The notes beneath the pieces are model-generated. The model had not been told where the DNA came from. It saw nothing but the letters and a program-made list of their open reading frames with translations, and ran no database searches. A stretch of DNA of 64,000 nt. Source: Pseudidiomarina sediminum DSM 21906 (GTDB taxonomy: Bacteria; Pseudomonadota; Gammaproteobacteria; Enterobacterales; Alteromonadaceae). The position numbers were made by a program, and so were the translations under genes. Below are positions 18,850 to 30,088 of this stretch, one piece after another (the stretch's first letter is position 1; every line of letters begins with the position of its first letter). The stretch covers positions 331,965-395,964 of the forward strand of contig NZ_KE383983.1 of the NCBI RefSeq assembly GCF_000423165.1. Reading direction: 5' to 3'.

Positions 18850-20010
18850 ATGTCTTATAAACATCATTACCAACATTTTATGGCGCAACACCCAGATACG
18901 CTGCACTGTGCGCCGCATAGCCATCACTATTGGCCCGATGTAACGCGCGCAGCGCAGTTGCGGTATTGGGATGACAGTGCCAAGGGCGTTGACCACAAAT
19001 GGGGTACGATTTTTGGTGAGCGGATGCCTGCCGTACAGCAACTTCTAGCAGAGTTGCTGGATCACCCTGCACCAGAACAATTTGTGTTTGCTGGCAATAC
19101 GCACGAATTACTTTATCGCGTTATCAGCTGCTTTGATCCAAGTCAGCCGTTGCGGATCCTAACCACAGATGGTGAGTTTCATAGTTTCTCGCGGCAAGTG
19201 CGGCGCCTCGAAGAGCGCCATAACGTCACTGTTGAGCGAGTGTCATGCGAACCCTTTACTGATTTCGCGGAACGTTGGACCACGGCGCTAGGGCAGGGGC
19301 ATTTCGATCTCATTTTCTGCAGCCAAGTGTTTTTTAACTCGGCGGTCGTCGCGCCGTGGGTGGAGGATTGGCTTGCGGATGTTCCGGCAACAACCGAAGT
19401 GGTGATTGATGGTTATCATGGTTGTGGGGCGATTCCGACCAGCTTACGTAAAGTTGCTGATCGAATTTTTTATGTTGCCGGTGGTTATAAGTATTTGCAG
19501 GGGGGCGAGGGTTGCTGCTTTATGAGTGTGCCACGAGCTACCCCACTGCGTCCCGAGTATACTGGCTGGTTTGCAGACTTCGCGAATTTGGCAAAACCGC
19601 AGCAGCAGACCGTTGGCTACGCCAATGATGGGATGCGCTTTGCCGGCGCGACAATGGATTTTTCTGCGTTATATCGGCTGCTGGCCGTACTGGAGTGGTG
19701 GCAACGCGACCAGTTAACGGTAGCCAAGATGCATGCTTATATTCAGCGCCTCCAACAAGCATTTTTAACCCAACTCGATCAACTACGACACCCATTACTG
19801 AACCGGGATGCATTGTTGTTCAATGACTTACAAAATCACGGTCATTTTCTCACCTTCGAGCTCGCTTCAGCTGAACAGGTTGAAGCCGTGGCGACGCAAT
19901 TACAGCAGGCCGGTATCGAAACCGATTACCGCGGTCGACGTTTGCGTTTCGGCTTTGCCCTGTACCACGATGTTGAAGACTATGAGCGACTGAAAAAAGC
20001 GTTAAGCTAG
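18850..20010 (+). CDS. Class V aminotransferase-fold PLP enzyme (kynureninase-like)
   Basis: A 386-residue fold-type I PLP enzyme. Visible marks are a cofactor-binding stretch FAGNTHELLYR (about 76-86), the Asp-containing VVIDGYHGCGAIP (about 183-197) that contacts the PLP ring nitrogen, and the Schiff-base lysine in GGYKYLQGGEG (Lys near 213). The C terminus has RLRFGFALYHDVEDYERL, a small-domain pattern found in kynureninase and cysteine desulfurase relatives. The substrate cannot be told. It stands alone between hflC and purA, where E. coli has unrelated genes, so it is probably a lineage-specific insertion. Confidence 0.75.
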   Translation: MSYKHHYQHFMAQHPDTLHCAPHSHHYWPDVTRAAQLRYWDDSAKGVDHKWGTIFGERMPAVQQLLAELLDHPAPEQFVFAGNTHELLYRVISCFDPSQPLRILTTDGEFHSFSRQVRRLEERHNVTVERVSCEPFTDFAERWTTALGQGHFDLIFCSQVFFNSAVVAPWVEDWLADVPATTEVVIDGYHGCGAIPTSLRKVADRIFYVAGGYKYLQGGEGCCFMSVPRATPLRPEYTGWFADFANLAKPQQQTVGYANDGMRFAGATMDFSALYRLLAVLEWWQRDQLTVAKMHAYIQRLQQAFLTQLDQLRHPLLNRDALLFNDLQNHGHFLTFELASAEQVEAVATQLQQAGIETDYRGRRLRFGFALYHDVEDYERLKKALS

Positions 20011-21390
<1,380 letters not shown>

Positions 21391-21417
21391 CCAATCAGTC
21401 ACGGATTAGGAAAAAAA

Positions 21418-21464
21418 TTGGCATTTCCTATTGCATCATTAAAATCGATACAATAGAATGCGCT
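21418..21464 (+). promoter_or_regulatory. Probable stable-RNA promoter of the tRNA-tufB operon
   Basis: The 89-base gap between purA and the first tRNA is AT-rich. It holds TACAAT (21449-21454) followed by a GC-rich stretch GCGC, as in growth-rate-regulated promoters, and TTGGCA (21418-21423) with TAAAAT 16 bases later. The two signals do not belong to one well-spaced promoter, so the exact start is unresolved. Confidence 0.35.
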
Positions 21465-21479
21465 CCACCTAACCGGGGT

Positions 21480-21555
<76 letters not shown>

Positions 21556-21570
21556 ACTCAAAATTTGTTA

Positions 21571-21655
21571 GGAGGGGTTCCCGAGTGGCCAAAGGGATCA
21601 GACTGTAAATCTGACGGCTCAGCCTTCGCAGGTTCGAATCCTGCCCCCTCCACCA
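21571..21655 (+). tRNA. tRNA-Tyr (anticodon GTA)
   Basis: An 85-base tRNA with acceptor stem GGAGGGG/CCCCTCC, discriminator A and encoded CCA. The loop CTGTAAA gives anticodon GTA (21605-21607), and the long variable arm typical of bacterial tRNA-Tyr is present. It is the second gene of the tRNA-tufB operon. Confidence 0.97.
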
Positions 21656-21718
21656 ATTTGCATTGTCTAGTGAATGCGGCGAGTTCAGAATGGTTTGAGG
21701 TGGCCCGATTCAAGGCAT

Positions 21719-21793
<75 letters not shown>

Positions 21794-21808
21794 AATAAAT
21801 CTGTTAGT

Positions 21809-21884
21809 GCTGATATAGCTCAGTTGGTAGAGCGCACCCTTGGTAAGGGTGAGGTCGGCGGTTCAAATCCGCCTATCAGCACCA
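21809..21884 (+). tRNA. tRNA-Thr (anticodon GGT)
   Basis: A 76-base cloverleaf with acceptor GCTGATA/TATCAGC, discriminator A and encoded CCA. The anticodon loop TTGGTAA gives GGT (GGU), reading ACC/ACU. It is the last tRNA before tufB, with a 105-base leader between them. Confidence 0.97.
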
Positions 21885-21989
21885 TCCTTCGGCCGCATCC
21901 CCTCATACTTATTCGTTCGGTTACGTAGTTACGTAAATTTGACTAATATTGGTGTAAAACCACCGTACGTTGTCCAAAGAGAGGCTGTC

Positions 21990-23174
21990 ATGTCAAAAGA
22001 AAAATTTGAACGTTCGAAACCGCACGTTAACGTAGGTACAATCGGCCACGTTGACCACGGTAAAACTACTCTGACTGCTGCAATCACTACTGTATTGGCA
22101 AAGACCTACGGTGGTTCAGCGAAAGACTTCGCAGCGATCGATAACGCTCCAGAAGAAAAAGCACGTGGTATCACCATCTCAACGTCACACGTTGAGTATG
22201 ACACGCCAACGCGTCACTACGCGCACGTCGACTGTCCTGGACACGCTGACTACGTTAAAAACATGATCACTGGTGCTGCTCAGATGGACGGCGCGATCTT
22301 GGTAGTAGCGGCAACTGACGGTCCAATGCCACAAACCCGTGAGCACATCTTGTTGTCACGTCAGGTAGGTGTACCGTTCATCGTAGTCTTCATGAACAAA
22401 TGTGACATGGTAGACGACGAAGAGTTGTTGGAATTGGTAGAGATGGAAGTACGTGAACTTCTATCTGAGTACGATTTCCCAGGTGACGACTTGCCAGTAA
22501 TTCAAGGTTCAGCGTTGAAAGCGTTGGAAGGCGAAGAGCAGTGGGAAGCGAAAATCATCGAATTGGCAGAAGCTTTGGATACTTACATCCCAGAGCCAGA
22601 GCGTGATATCGACAAGCCGTTCATCATGCCAATCGAAGACGTATTCTCGATCTCAGGTCGTGGTACAGTAGTAACTGGTCGTGTAGAGCGCGGTATCGTT
22701 CGCACAGGTGACGAAGTAGAAATCGTAGGTATCAAAGATACCACGAAGACTACCGTAACTGGTGTAGAAATGTTCCGTAAGTTGCTTGACGAAGGTCGTG
22801 CAGGTGAGAACGTAGGTGCGTTGTTGCGTGGTACTAAGCGTGACGAAATCCAACGTGGCCAAGTATTGGCGAAGCCAGGTTCAATCACTCCACACACTAA
22901 GTTTGAAGCAGAAGTGTACGTATTGACCAAAGAAGAAGGTGGCCGTCACACGCCATTCTTCAAAGGCTACCGTCCACAGTTCTACTTCCGTACAACTGAC
23001 GTAACTGGTGCAGTACAATTGCCAGAAGGCGTAGAAATGGTAATGCCAGGCGACAACTTGAAATTTGTTGTTGACTTGATTCACCCAATCGCGATGGACG
23101 AAGGTTTGCGCTTCGCAATCCGTGAAGGTGGCCGTACAGTAGGCGCAGGCGTAGTATCTAAGATCTTAGATTAA
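21990..23174 (+). CDS. tufB: Translation elongation factor Tu
   Basis: A 394-residue GTPase that delivers aminoacyl-tRNA to the ribosome. The G1 motif GHVDHGKT (19-26), [15 protein letters not shown] and NKCDM are intact, and the two beta-barrel domains follow, ending [11 protein letters not shown]. The start is ATG 21990 ([19 protein letters not shown]). The frame can be opened back into the tRNA-Thr gene, but that is an artefact. The tRNA-linked position identifies it as the tufB copy; a tufA copy next to fusA is expected elsewhere in the genome. Confidence 0.98.
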   Translation: MSKEKFERSKPHVNVGTIGHVDHGKTTLTAAITTVLAKTYGGSAKDFAAIDNAPEEKARGITISTSHVEYDTPTRHYAHVDCPGHADYVKNMITGAAQMDGAILVVAATDGPMPQTREHILLSRQVGVPFIVVFMNKCDMVDDEELLELVEMEVRELLSEYDFPGDDLPVIQGSALKALEGEEQWEAKIIELAEALDTYIPEPERDIDKPFIMPIEDVFSISGRGTVVTGRVERGIVRTGDEVEIVGIKDTTKTTVTGVEMFRKLLDEGRAGENVGALLRGTKRDEIQRGQVLAKPGSITPHTKFEAEVYVLTKEEGGRHTPFFKGYRPQFYFRTTDVTGAVQLPEGVEMVMPGDNLKFVVDLIHPIAMDEGLRFAIREGGRTVGAGVVSKILD

Positions 23175-23200
23175 TACGTCGCGTTGCACTGACGCATTTG

Positions 23201-23226
23201 AAAAGGGAGCTTCGGCTCCCTTTTTT
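23201..23226 (+). terminator. Rho-independent terminator after tufB
   Basis: The stem GGGAGC (23205-23210) pairs with GCTCCC (23215-23220) around a TTCG tetraloop, a specially stable RNA loop, with four A before the stem and six T after it. It lies 30 bases after the tufB stop. Confidence 0.95.
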
Positions 23227-23354
23227 GTTGCTTGTTGCTGGCTGCTCGTTGTTTGAAAACCTAAAGACAAGAGCAAATCATTTGCATTGGCTGTTTCGGG
23301 TGGCTCTTAGCAAACAACCAGCAGCAAGCAGCCAGCAACAAATAACGATTAACG
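23225..23354. repeat. Long imperfect inverted repeat after tufB
   Basis: The left arm 23225-23255 and right arm 23311-23345 are imperfect reverse complements built from GTTGCTG-like units, separated by about 55 bases. The outer end 23341-23354 (AATAACGATTAACG) is the exact reverse complement of 18669-18682 in the repeat element after hflC, so the two intergenic elements are related. No gene lies inside. Confidence 0.8.
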
Positions 23355-23429
23355 CGCAACCGATCTTTCCCTTGACTTTATTCGGCTGGATAAACAAGAT
23401 ACTTCTAAGTTTATTATGTTGAGAGAAAC

Positions 23430-24257
23430 GTGCGTTATCTTGTCATTTTTGTTGCGATAATCAGTTCTAGCTACCTTTCTGCGGAAACGTCTCAGCCGCA
23501 GACCGTTCATGTGGCGGCGTACGACTATCCTCCTTACTTCTCCGTATACAGTGATAAACACCTTGTCGGTGATATCTTACAAGTTTTAAATGAGCGTCAG
23601 CAAAGCTACCGCTTTGTGCTTAAAGAAATCCCGTCAAAAGCGCGTTTTAAGGCGCTCAGCGTCGACGGTTGTTGTCATATGATGATGTTTGAATCAAACG
23701 ATTGGGGTTGGCGTGAACAACTCCCTCAGATTCAATTAACTGAGCCAATAGTGTTTGGTGCAGAACGTTTTGTGGCCTTGCGTAAGCAACATCAGCAAGA
23801 TATGAGTTTCTTTGAACAAGAGGGTCTGCGTTTAGGCGGCATTAGTGGCTACCACTATTCCTTTCTCGATAACGTGACAGACGCACAATTACTTGAAGAC
23901 GATCATAACGTGTACTTGTCACTAAGCCATGAAATCAACGTTATGATGCTATTGAATGGTCGTCTCGATGTGATCATGACGCATGATGAGTATCTGGTGC
24001 AACTAAGCGATGAAACTTGGTTCCCGCGCTTACTCATTCATGAGCAACCTTTCAATACCTACCAGTTACATACCCTTATCAACGGTCGCAAAGGCTTCAC
24101 TACCGAACATTGGCGAGAAGTGTTAAAGCCGTTACTTGATGATGGCACACTTGCGCAAATGTTCGCGAACTATGGCTTACCGTGGCCAGCAGAGCCTCTA
24201 TTACTTCCGCAACCAGATGTTCGGTCAGTAGACACTCAGGCCGAGACGATTCGCTAA
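23430..24257 (+). CDS. Periplasmic solute-binding protein (SBP_bac_3-like)
   Basis: A 275-residue exported protein with a signal peptide (about 1-18, cleavage near LSA-ET). The mature start VHVAAYDYPPYFS is the usual first strand of family 3 solute-binding proteins, and GISGYHYSFLDN and the terminal LAQMFANYGLP also fit. No permease or ATPase gene is adjacent, so it may serve a remote transporter or act as a sensor; the ligand is unknown. The start is GTG 23430 after GAGAG. Its end overlaps the end of convergent glsB by 33 bases. Confidence 0.8.
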   Translation: MRYLVIFVAIISSSYLSAETSQPQTVHVAAYDYPPYFSVYSDKHLVGDILQVLNERQQSYRFVLKEIPSKARFKALSVDGCCHMMMFESNDWGWREQLPQIQLTEPIVFGAERFVALRKQHQQDMSFFEQEGLRLGGISGYHYSFLDNVTDAQLLEDDHNVYLSLSHEINVMMLLNGRLDVIMTHDEYLVQLSDETWFPRLLIHEQPFNTYQLHTLINGRKGFTTEHWREVLKPLLDDGTLAQMFANYGLPWPAEPLLLPQPDVRSVDTQAETIR

Positions 24258-25181
24258 ATTTCGAATCATTTCCATACCACGCGCCGAGTTCCCATAGCTG
24301 TTAAGAGGCGGTGCCCATGCGGCAATCACGCCATAGTCGGGGACGATCGCGACGATGCCGCCACCGACACCGCTTTTGGCGGGTAAACCGACGGTAAATG
24401 CAAACTGTCCAGATTGATCGTACATACCGCTGGTACTTAGCAATGCATTAATACGTTGGGCATCGCGGTGGCTCGTAATTGCTTTACCGCTGTAGGGGCA
24501 AGTACCGCGATTGGCGAGAAAGGCGAGCGCGCGGGCCAGATCTTCGGTACTCATGGTTAAAGCACATTGCCAAAAATAGTGATCAAGCACTTCGTCCACG
24601 TCAGCCTCGAGGTTACCAAAGCTCTTCATCAAATAGGCAAGCGCCGCATTGCGGGCGCCGTGCTCAATTTCAGATTGGTGCACGCGACGATCAACACAAA
24701 CGCTATCGCTAGCGCAAAGTCCGCGCACCATACTGAGAACGGCAGACTTGCTGGCAGAATAATGTGAGACTAAAACATCGCTGACTAAGATAGCTCCGGC
24801 GTTAATCATTGGATTACGGGGAATACCTTTTTCCCACTCGAGCTGCACGATTGAGTTAAAGGGCTGTCCTGACGGCTCCATTTGTACGCGTTGCCAGAGC
24901 TTTTCGTCGAGACGTTCCATTGCCAGCATCAGGCCGAAAATTTTCGAAATGGATTGAATCGAGAAGGGCGTGGTGGCATCACCCACTGACGTCACGCTGC
25001 CATCAAGGGTCGCTACCGTAAGCGCGCAGTAATCGGGTTTAACTTCGGCAAGTGCGGGAATGTAGTCGGCCACTTTGCCGCGCGTGACGCCAAGCGCTTG
25101 CTGCAAGATGTCTTGCAGCAAAGGCTTGAGATTGTCGGGAGCAGTGATCGATTGGCCACCGCTAATCAGATGTTGTGTCAT
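24225..25181 (-). CDS. glsB: Glutaminase
   Basis: A 318-residue serine-dependent glutaminase of the beta-lactamase fold, hydrolysing glutamine to glutamate and ammonia. The catalytic SxxK motif lies in FSIQSISKIF (Ser77, Lys80). NPMINAGAI, the FGNLEADVD stretch and LPAKSGVGGGIVAIVP are characteristic. It resembles the E. coli YneH (GlsB) type in length. It starts 17 bases after the uvrA stop on the same strand with GAGGGT before the ATG, so it is probably transcribed with uvrA. Confidence 0.94.
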   Translation of the reverse strand: MTQHLISGGQSITAPDNLKPLLQDILQQALGVTRGKVADYIPALAEVKPDYCALTVATLDGSVTSVGDATTPFSIQSISKIFGLMLAMERLDEKLWQRVQMEPSGQPFNSIVQLEWEKGIPRNPMINAGAILVSDVLVSHYSASKSAVLSMVRGLCASDSVCVDRRVHQSEIEHGARNAALAYLMKSFGNLEADVDEVLDHYFWQCALTMSTEDLARALAFLANRGTCPYSGKAITSHRDAQRINALLSTSGMYDQSGQFAFTVGLPAKSGVGGGIVAIVPDYGVIAAWAPPLNSYGNSARGMEMIRNLANRLGLSVY

Positions 25182-25198
25182 ACCCTCAGCTTAGACGA

Positions 25199-28024
25199 TT
25201 ATTTCAACATTGGTGCTAAGAAACGTGCAGTATGTGAGCGCTCACAAGTTGCGACTTCTTCAGGAGTGCCGGCAACCAAGATCTCACCACCCCCGGCACC
25301 ACCTTCAGGACCAAGGTCGACAATCCAGTCCGCAGTTTTAATGACATCAAGGTTATGCTCGATAATCACGATGGTATTGCCATGGTCGCGCAGGCGATGC
25401 AAGACCGCGAGCAACTGCTGGATATCATGGAAATGCAGACCTGTGGTTGGCTCATCCAAGATATATAAGGTTTTACCAGTGTCGCGTTTAGAAAGTTCAC
25501 GCGACAGCTTCACACGCTGTGCTTCACCACCAGAGAGTGTGGTGGCAGACTGTCCTAGGCGAATATAACTAAGGCCAACGTCCATCAAGGTTTGCAGCTT
25601 GCGTGAGATAGCAGGAATCGCAGCAAAATACGCATGCGCGTCTTCGACGGTCATCTCTAACACTTCGTGAATACTCTTGCCCTTATAGGTGATTTCTAAC
25701 GTCTCACGGTTGTAGCGTTTGCCTTTACAGACATCACACGGCACATACACATCTGGTAAGAAGTGCATTTCAACCTTAATGACGCCATCGCCTTGGCAGG
25801 CTTCGCAGCGTCCACCACGTACGTTAAAGCTAAAGCGGCCTGGCTTGTAACCGCGCGAACGAGCTTCCTCTGTGCCAGCAAAGAGTTCGCGGATCGGGGT
25901 GAAAATACCCGTGTAGGTTGCAGGATTTGAGCGCGGCGTTCGACCAATTGGGCTCTGGTCAATATCGACCACTTTATCAAGGAACTGCATGCCGTCGACC
26001 GCTTGATAGGGCGCTGGTTCGTTGGCTGTCGCTTTGTTCAGATCGCGATGTGCGATACGGAACAAGGTGTCGTTCACCAAGGTGGATTTACCGGAGCCGG
26101 AGACCCCGGTGATGCAGGACATCAAACCAATCGGTAACTCTAGGGTGACGTCTTTGAGGTTATTCCCTGAAGCGCCGGTAAGCTTAATCCAGCGTTCATC
26201 GGCTTGATGACGTTGTGCCGGAACTTCAATAGCTTTGCGGCCTGATAGATAGTCAGCGGTAAGCGAACGCTCACTTTTGAGAATATCATCAACCGTACCT
26301 TGGGCCACCACTTCGCCACCATGCACGCCAGCACCCGGACCTATATCAATCACGTAATCCGCAGCGCGAATCGCATCTTCATCATGCTCAACCACAATGA
26401 CGGTGTTGCCCAAATCGCGTAAGCGCTCCAGAGTGCTGAGTAGGCGTTCGTTGTCGCGTTGATGCAAACCAATCGATGGCTCATCGAGCACGTACATGAC
26501 GCCGACTAGGCCAGCGCCAATTTGGCTAGCAAGACGGATACGCTGTGCTTCGCCACCAGAGAGGGTTTCAGCACTACGCGATAGACTTAAGTAGTTCAAG
26601 CCAACGTTGACCAGGAAGCCTAGTCGGTCATTGATCTCTTTTAAGATTTTTTCGGCAATCTTGGCACGCTGACCTTCCAGTTCGAGTTGGCTAAAAAACG
26701 TCAAGGCATCGCCGATCGAACGCTCTACAACTTCAGGCAAGGTGGTATTGTTCACATAGACATGCCGTGCTTCTTCGCGCAAACGAGCGCCACCACAGCT
26801 TTTGCATGGTTGGGAGGCTAGGTACTTCGAGAGTTCTTCACGTACGGCGCTGGAATCGGTTTCACGGTAGCGCCGTTGCATGTTCGGGATAATGCCTTCA
26901 AACGGGTGACAGCGCACCACGCGGTCACCACGGTCATTCATGTAGGTGAACTTGATTTCCTCTTTGCCACTGCCATAGAGCACATGTTGCTGATGCTCAG
27001 CGGCAAGGCTGTTGAATGGTGCATTGAGGTCAAAGCCATAGTGTTTGGCCAGTGACTGTAACATCTGATAGTAATAGAAGTTACGCTTGTCCCAGCCTCG
27101 AATGGCGCCGCCAGTAAGGCTTAGCTCGTCATTGCTGACCACCCGCTGCGGATCGAAAAACTGTTCGATGCCGAGGCCATCACAAGCACTACAGGCACCT
27201 GCGGGGTTATTAAATGAGAACAGTCGAGGTTCGAGCTCTTGCATGCTGTAACCACAATGTGGACAGGCAAAATTCGCTGAAAACACCATGCTTTCAAGCT
27301 TTGAATCGCTTTCCATTGGGGCCACGATGGCGGTACCGCCACTGAGCTCAAGTGCCGTCTCAAATGACTCCGCTAGACGTAATTCAATACCTTCACGTAC
27401 CTTAATGCGGTCGACCACGACTTCAATGGTGTGCTTTTTTTGCAGTTCTAGTTGTGGTGGATCGCTCAGGTCACAGAGTTCGCCATCAATGCGAGCTCGA
27501 ATAAAGCCTTGAGCTGCGAGATTATCCAATACTTTGGTGTGCTCACCTTTGCGGTTTTGCACGATCGGCGCCAAGATCATTAGCTTTTCGCCTTCCGGCA
27601 ACGTCAGCACTTGGTCAACCATCTGCGAGACCGTCTGTGCCGCAAGAGGTGCATTATGGGTCGGGCAGCGCGGTTCGCCAACGCGGGCGAACATTAAACG
27701 CAAGTAATCATAAATTTCGGTAATAGTGCCGACTGTTGAACGCGGGTTATGCGAGGTCGATTTTTGCTCAATTGAAATGGCAGGAGATAACCCTTCAATA
27801 CTGTCAACGTCAGGCTTTTCCATCAGAGATAAGAACTGACGCGCATATGCCGAGAGTGATTCAACGTAACGTCGTTGCCCCTCGGCATAGAGCGTATCGA
27901 ATGCGAGCGACGATTTCCCCGAGCCGGATAAGCCCGTAATCACAATCAGTTTGTCGCGCGGCATCGTCAACTGCAGGTTTTTCAAGTTATGGGTGCGAGC
28001 GCCGCGTACTTCAATAAAGTCCAT
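25199..28024 (-). CDS. uvrA: Excinuclease ABC subunit UvrA
   Basis: The 941-residue damage-recognition ATPase of nucleotide excision repair. Two ABC modules are visible: Walker [10 protein letters not shown] (near 31) and GVSGSGKST (near 640), with two LSGGEAQR signatures. Zinc-binding cysteine pairs occur in CPHCGY/CSACDG and [14 protein letters not shown]. Length equals the E. coli protein (940). It is divergent from an MFS gene and ssb. I see no canonical LexA box (CTGT-N8-ACAG) in the 107-base divergent gap, although uvrA is SOS-controlled in E. coli. Confidence 0.98.
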   Translation of the reverse strand: MDFIEVRGARTHNLKNLQLTMPRDKLIVITGLSGSGKSSLAFDTLYAEGQRRYVESLSAYARQFLSLMEKPDVDSIEGLSPAISIEQKSTSHNPRSTVGTITEIYDYLRLMFARVGEPRCPTHNAPLAAQTVSQMVDQVLTLPEGEKLMILAPIVQNRKGEHTKVLDNLAAQGFIRARIDGELCDLSDPPQLELQKKHTIEVVVDRIKVREGIELRLAESFETALELSGGTAIVAPMESDSKLESMVFSANFACPHCGYSMQELEPRLFSFNNPAGACSACDGLGIEQFFDPQRVVSNDELSLTGGAIRGWDKRNFYYYQMLQSLAKHYGFDLNAPFNSLAAEHQQHVLYGSGKEEIKFTYMNDRGDRVVRCHPFEGIIPNMQRRYRETDSSAVREELSKYLASQPCKSCGGARLREEARHVYVNNTTLPEVVERSIGDALTFFSQLELEGQRAKIAEKILKEINDRLGFLVNVGLNYLSLSRSAETLSGGEAQRIRLASQIGAGLVGVMYVLDEPSIGLHQRDNERLLSTLERLRDLGNTVIVVEHDEDAIRAADYVIDIGPGAGVHGGEVVAQGTVDDILKSERSLTADYLSGRKAIEVPAQRHQADERWIKLTGASGNNLKDVTLELPIGLMSCITGVSGSGKSTLVNDTLFRIAHRDLNKATANEPAPYQAVDGMQFLDKVVDIDQSPIGRTPRSNPATYTGIFTPIRELFAGTEEARSRGYKPGRFSFNVRGGRCEACQGDGVIKVEMHFLPDVYVPCDVCKGKRYNRETLEITYKGKSIHEVLEMTVEDAHAYFAAIPAISRKLQTLMDVGLSYIRLGQSATTLSGGEAQRVKLSRELSKRDTGKTLYILDEPTTGLHFHDIQQLLAVLHRLRDHGNTIVIIEHNLDVIKTADWIVDLGPEGGAGGGEILVAGTPEEVATCERSHTARFLAPMLK

Positions 28025-28065
28025 AGATTACAACCTGTATCTCTGTTGGCAAAAATGAAACGAGT

Positions 28066-28097
28066 ATTATCGCACAGTGACGACCTTCTGGTACAAT
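28066..28097. promoter_or_regulatory. Divergent promoter region uvrA / MFS-ssb
   Basis: Toward the MFS gene, TACAAT (28092-28097) is a good -10 box with a poor -35. Toward uvrA, the minus strand reads TTGTAC then GATAAT (28071-28066) with 19-base spacing. The two signals overlap, so the promoters would compete. This is a weak call based on hexamer matches only. Confidence 0.3.
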
Positions 28098-28131
28098 CAT
28101 CGGCGATTTTTTTGGTAACCATGAGAGACCC

Positions 28132-29523
28132 ATGCCTACGTCGTCGAACGAACAACGTTTAACCACGGTAGAACGCCGTGCGTCGGGAGCATTGGCCGCA
28201 GTCTTTGGACTACGTATGCTCGGCCTGTTTTTGATCATGCCTGTCATGGCAATTTACGGAAAAGCCTACGCCGATTATACCCCTTTGTTGGTCGGCCTAG
28301 CGATTGGCGCCTATGGACTTACCCAGGCCTTATTACAGATCCCGATGGGAATTTTGTCCGATCGCATTGGCCGCCGGCCGGTGATTGTTGGAGGGTTACT
28401 GGTCTTTATCGCCGGTAGTCTGGTGGCGGCCTACGCTGAGACGCTGACCGGCGTGGTGGTAGGGCGCGCCTTACAAGGAATGGGCGCGATTGCCGCGGCC
28501 ATTTTAGCGTTAGCCGCCGACGTGACACGCGACGAGCAACGGCCGAAGGTCATGGCTATGATCGGCATGTGTATTGGTTTAGCCTTTACCTTAGCGTTGA
28601 TTTTAGGACCGTCGTTAGGACCTCATATTGGCTTGTCAGGGCTCTTCGTCTTTACCGCCATTAGCGCAGCTTTCGGTTTAGTGGTGTTTTTAGTGGCAGT
28701 GCCGAACGTTGATGTCCGTGCCGCGCGCGGCGACTTGGTGCCAAACAAAGAGGCTTTTGGTGCTATTTTACGGCACCCGCAGTTACTACGGCTGAATGTC
28801 GGGGTGTTTGTCTTACATTGTATGCTGACCGCTTTTTTTGTCGTGTTACCCTTGCAGTTAATGCAGGGCGGTTTAGCAAGTGAGCAGCACGCGTGGTTGT
28901 ACTTACCCACTTTGATTGCCTCGTTTGCGCTGATGATACCGATGATTATTATTGCCGAACGTCGTCGGAAGCAGCCGCTGTTCTTCCGCATCGCTATTGT
29001 GCTGGTGTTGGTTGCGGTTGCCTTGTTGGGCTTAGATGATGTTTCCTGGCTGATTTATACCTTCGCTATTGTCGTATTTTTTATCGGTTTTAACTTTTTA
29101 GAAGCATCGTTGCCAGCTGCACTGACGCGCTTTGCGCCGGCCGGGCGTAAAGGCAGTGCTAGCGGTATTTACGCGACCTTTCAGTTTGCCGGAGCTTTTG
29201 TTGGCGGCGCCTTAGGCGGCGCATTCATGCAATACAGCGGCATTAATGGCGTTGTCGGCTTTAGCATAATCTTGCTAGTATGTTGGTTGTTGCTGAGTTT
29301 TGGTATGAAAGCACCGCCAGAGTGGCAAAATGTGAGTTACAAACTGCGTGCGTTAAGTGCCGCAGAGGCGGATACTGTGATTAATGCGCTCACAGGTGCA
29401 ACCGGCGTGGAAGAAGTACGCTGGATGGAAAACGAGCAGGTCGTGTATTTGAAAGCACACAAAACGGATTATAACGAACAAGAAGTGACGACGTTGTTGA
29501 CGTCGTATCAAGCAAAAGCATAG
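28132..29523 (+). CDS. MFS transporter, YajR-like
   Basis: A 463-residue protein with twelve hydrophobic helices and the MFS motif A GILSDRIGRRPVIV between helices 2 and 3. After the last helix, a soluble tail of about 65 residues (from YKLRALSAAEAD to the end) has the alternating pattern of the ferredoxin-like YAM domain of E. coli YajR. Drug/proton antiport is the family default; the substrate is unknown. The start is ATG 28132 with GAGAG just upstream. ssb follows after 9 bases, so it is likely cotranscribed. Confidence 0.87.
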   Translation: MPTSSNEQRLTTVERRASGALAAVFGLRMLGLFLIMPVMAIYGKAYADYTPLLVGLAIGAYGLTQALLQIPMGILSDRIGRRPVIVGGLLVFIAGSLVAAYAETLTGVVVGRALQGMGAIAAAILALAADVTRDEQRPKVMAMIGMCIGLAFTLALILGPSLGPHIGLSGLFVFTAISAAFGLVVFLVAVPNVDVRAARGDLVPNKEAFGAILRHPQLLRLNVGVFVLHCMLTAFFVVLPLQLMQGGLASEQHAWLYLPTLIASFALMIPMIIIAERRRKQPLFFRIAIVLVLVAVALLGLDDVSWLIYTFAIVVFFIGFNFLEASLPAALTRFAPAGRKGSASGIYATFQFAGAFVGGALGGAFMQYSGINGVVGFSIILLVCWLLLSFGMKAPPEWQNVSYKLRALSAAEADTVINALTGATGVEEVRWMENEQVVYLKAHKTDYNEQEVTTLLTSYQAKA

Positions 29524-29532
29524 GAGCAAGGC

Positions 29533-30084
29533 ATGGCCAGTCGCGGCATTAATAAAGTTATTCTTATTGGAAACCTTGGGGCGAAGCCTGAGATCCGTTA
29601 CACCCAAAACAATACAGCGATTGCCAACTTGTCGATTGCCACCAGTGAAACCTGGAAAGACAAGCAAACCGGCGAACCGCGTGAGCAAACCGAATGGCAC
29701 CGTTGTGTTGCCTATCGTCGTCTTGCTGAAATTGCAGGCGAGTACCTCGACAAAGGCTCAAAAGTTTATGTGGAAGGCCGTTTGCAAACGCGTAAGTGGC
29801 AAGGCCAAGATGGCGTTGAACGCTACACTACAGAAGTTGTGATCAACGACTTACAAATGCTCGACGGTCGTCCTGGCGGTGGTCAAGGCGGTGGCGGTTT
29901 CCAAAGCCAGCAAAGTGGCGGTGGTCAGTATGGACAAGGCGGCGGTCAGCAACGTCAGCAAGCTGCGCCACAGCAGAGCTACAACCAAGCGCCACAGCAG
30001 CGCCCAGCGCAGCAACCACAACAACAGCAAAACAATGACCCGTTCATTCCAGATCAGGACTTCGATGACGATATCCCGTTCTAA
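29533..30084 (+). CDS. ssb: Single-stranded DNA-binding protein
   Basis: A 183-residue protein with the OB fold (about 1-112; [43 protein letters not shown]), a Gly/Gln-rich disordered linker (about 113-172), and the acidic tip DFDDDIPF that recruits replication and repair enzymes. It coats single-stranded DNA as a tetramer. It follows the MFS gene, with AGGAGCAAGGC before the ATG. The uvrA // MFS-ssb layout is shared with other marine gammaproteobacteria as far as I recall. Confidence 0.97.
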   Translation: MASRGINKVILIGNLGAKPEIRYTQNNTAIANLSIATSETWKDKQTGEPREQTEWHRCVAYRRLAEIAGEYLDKGSKVYVEGRLQTRKWQGQDGVERYTTEVVINDLQMLDGRPGGGQGGGGFQSQQSGGGQYGQGGGQQRQQAAPQQSYNQAPQQRPAQQPQQQQNNDPFIPDQDFDDDIPF

Positions 30085-30088
30085 CGGT

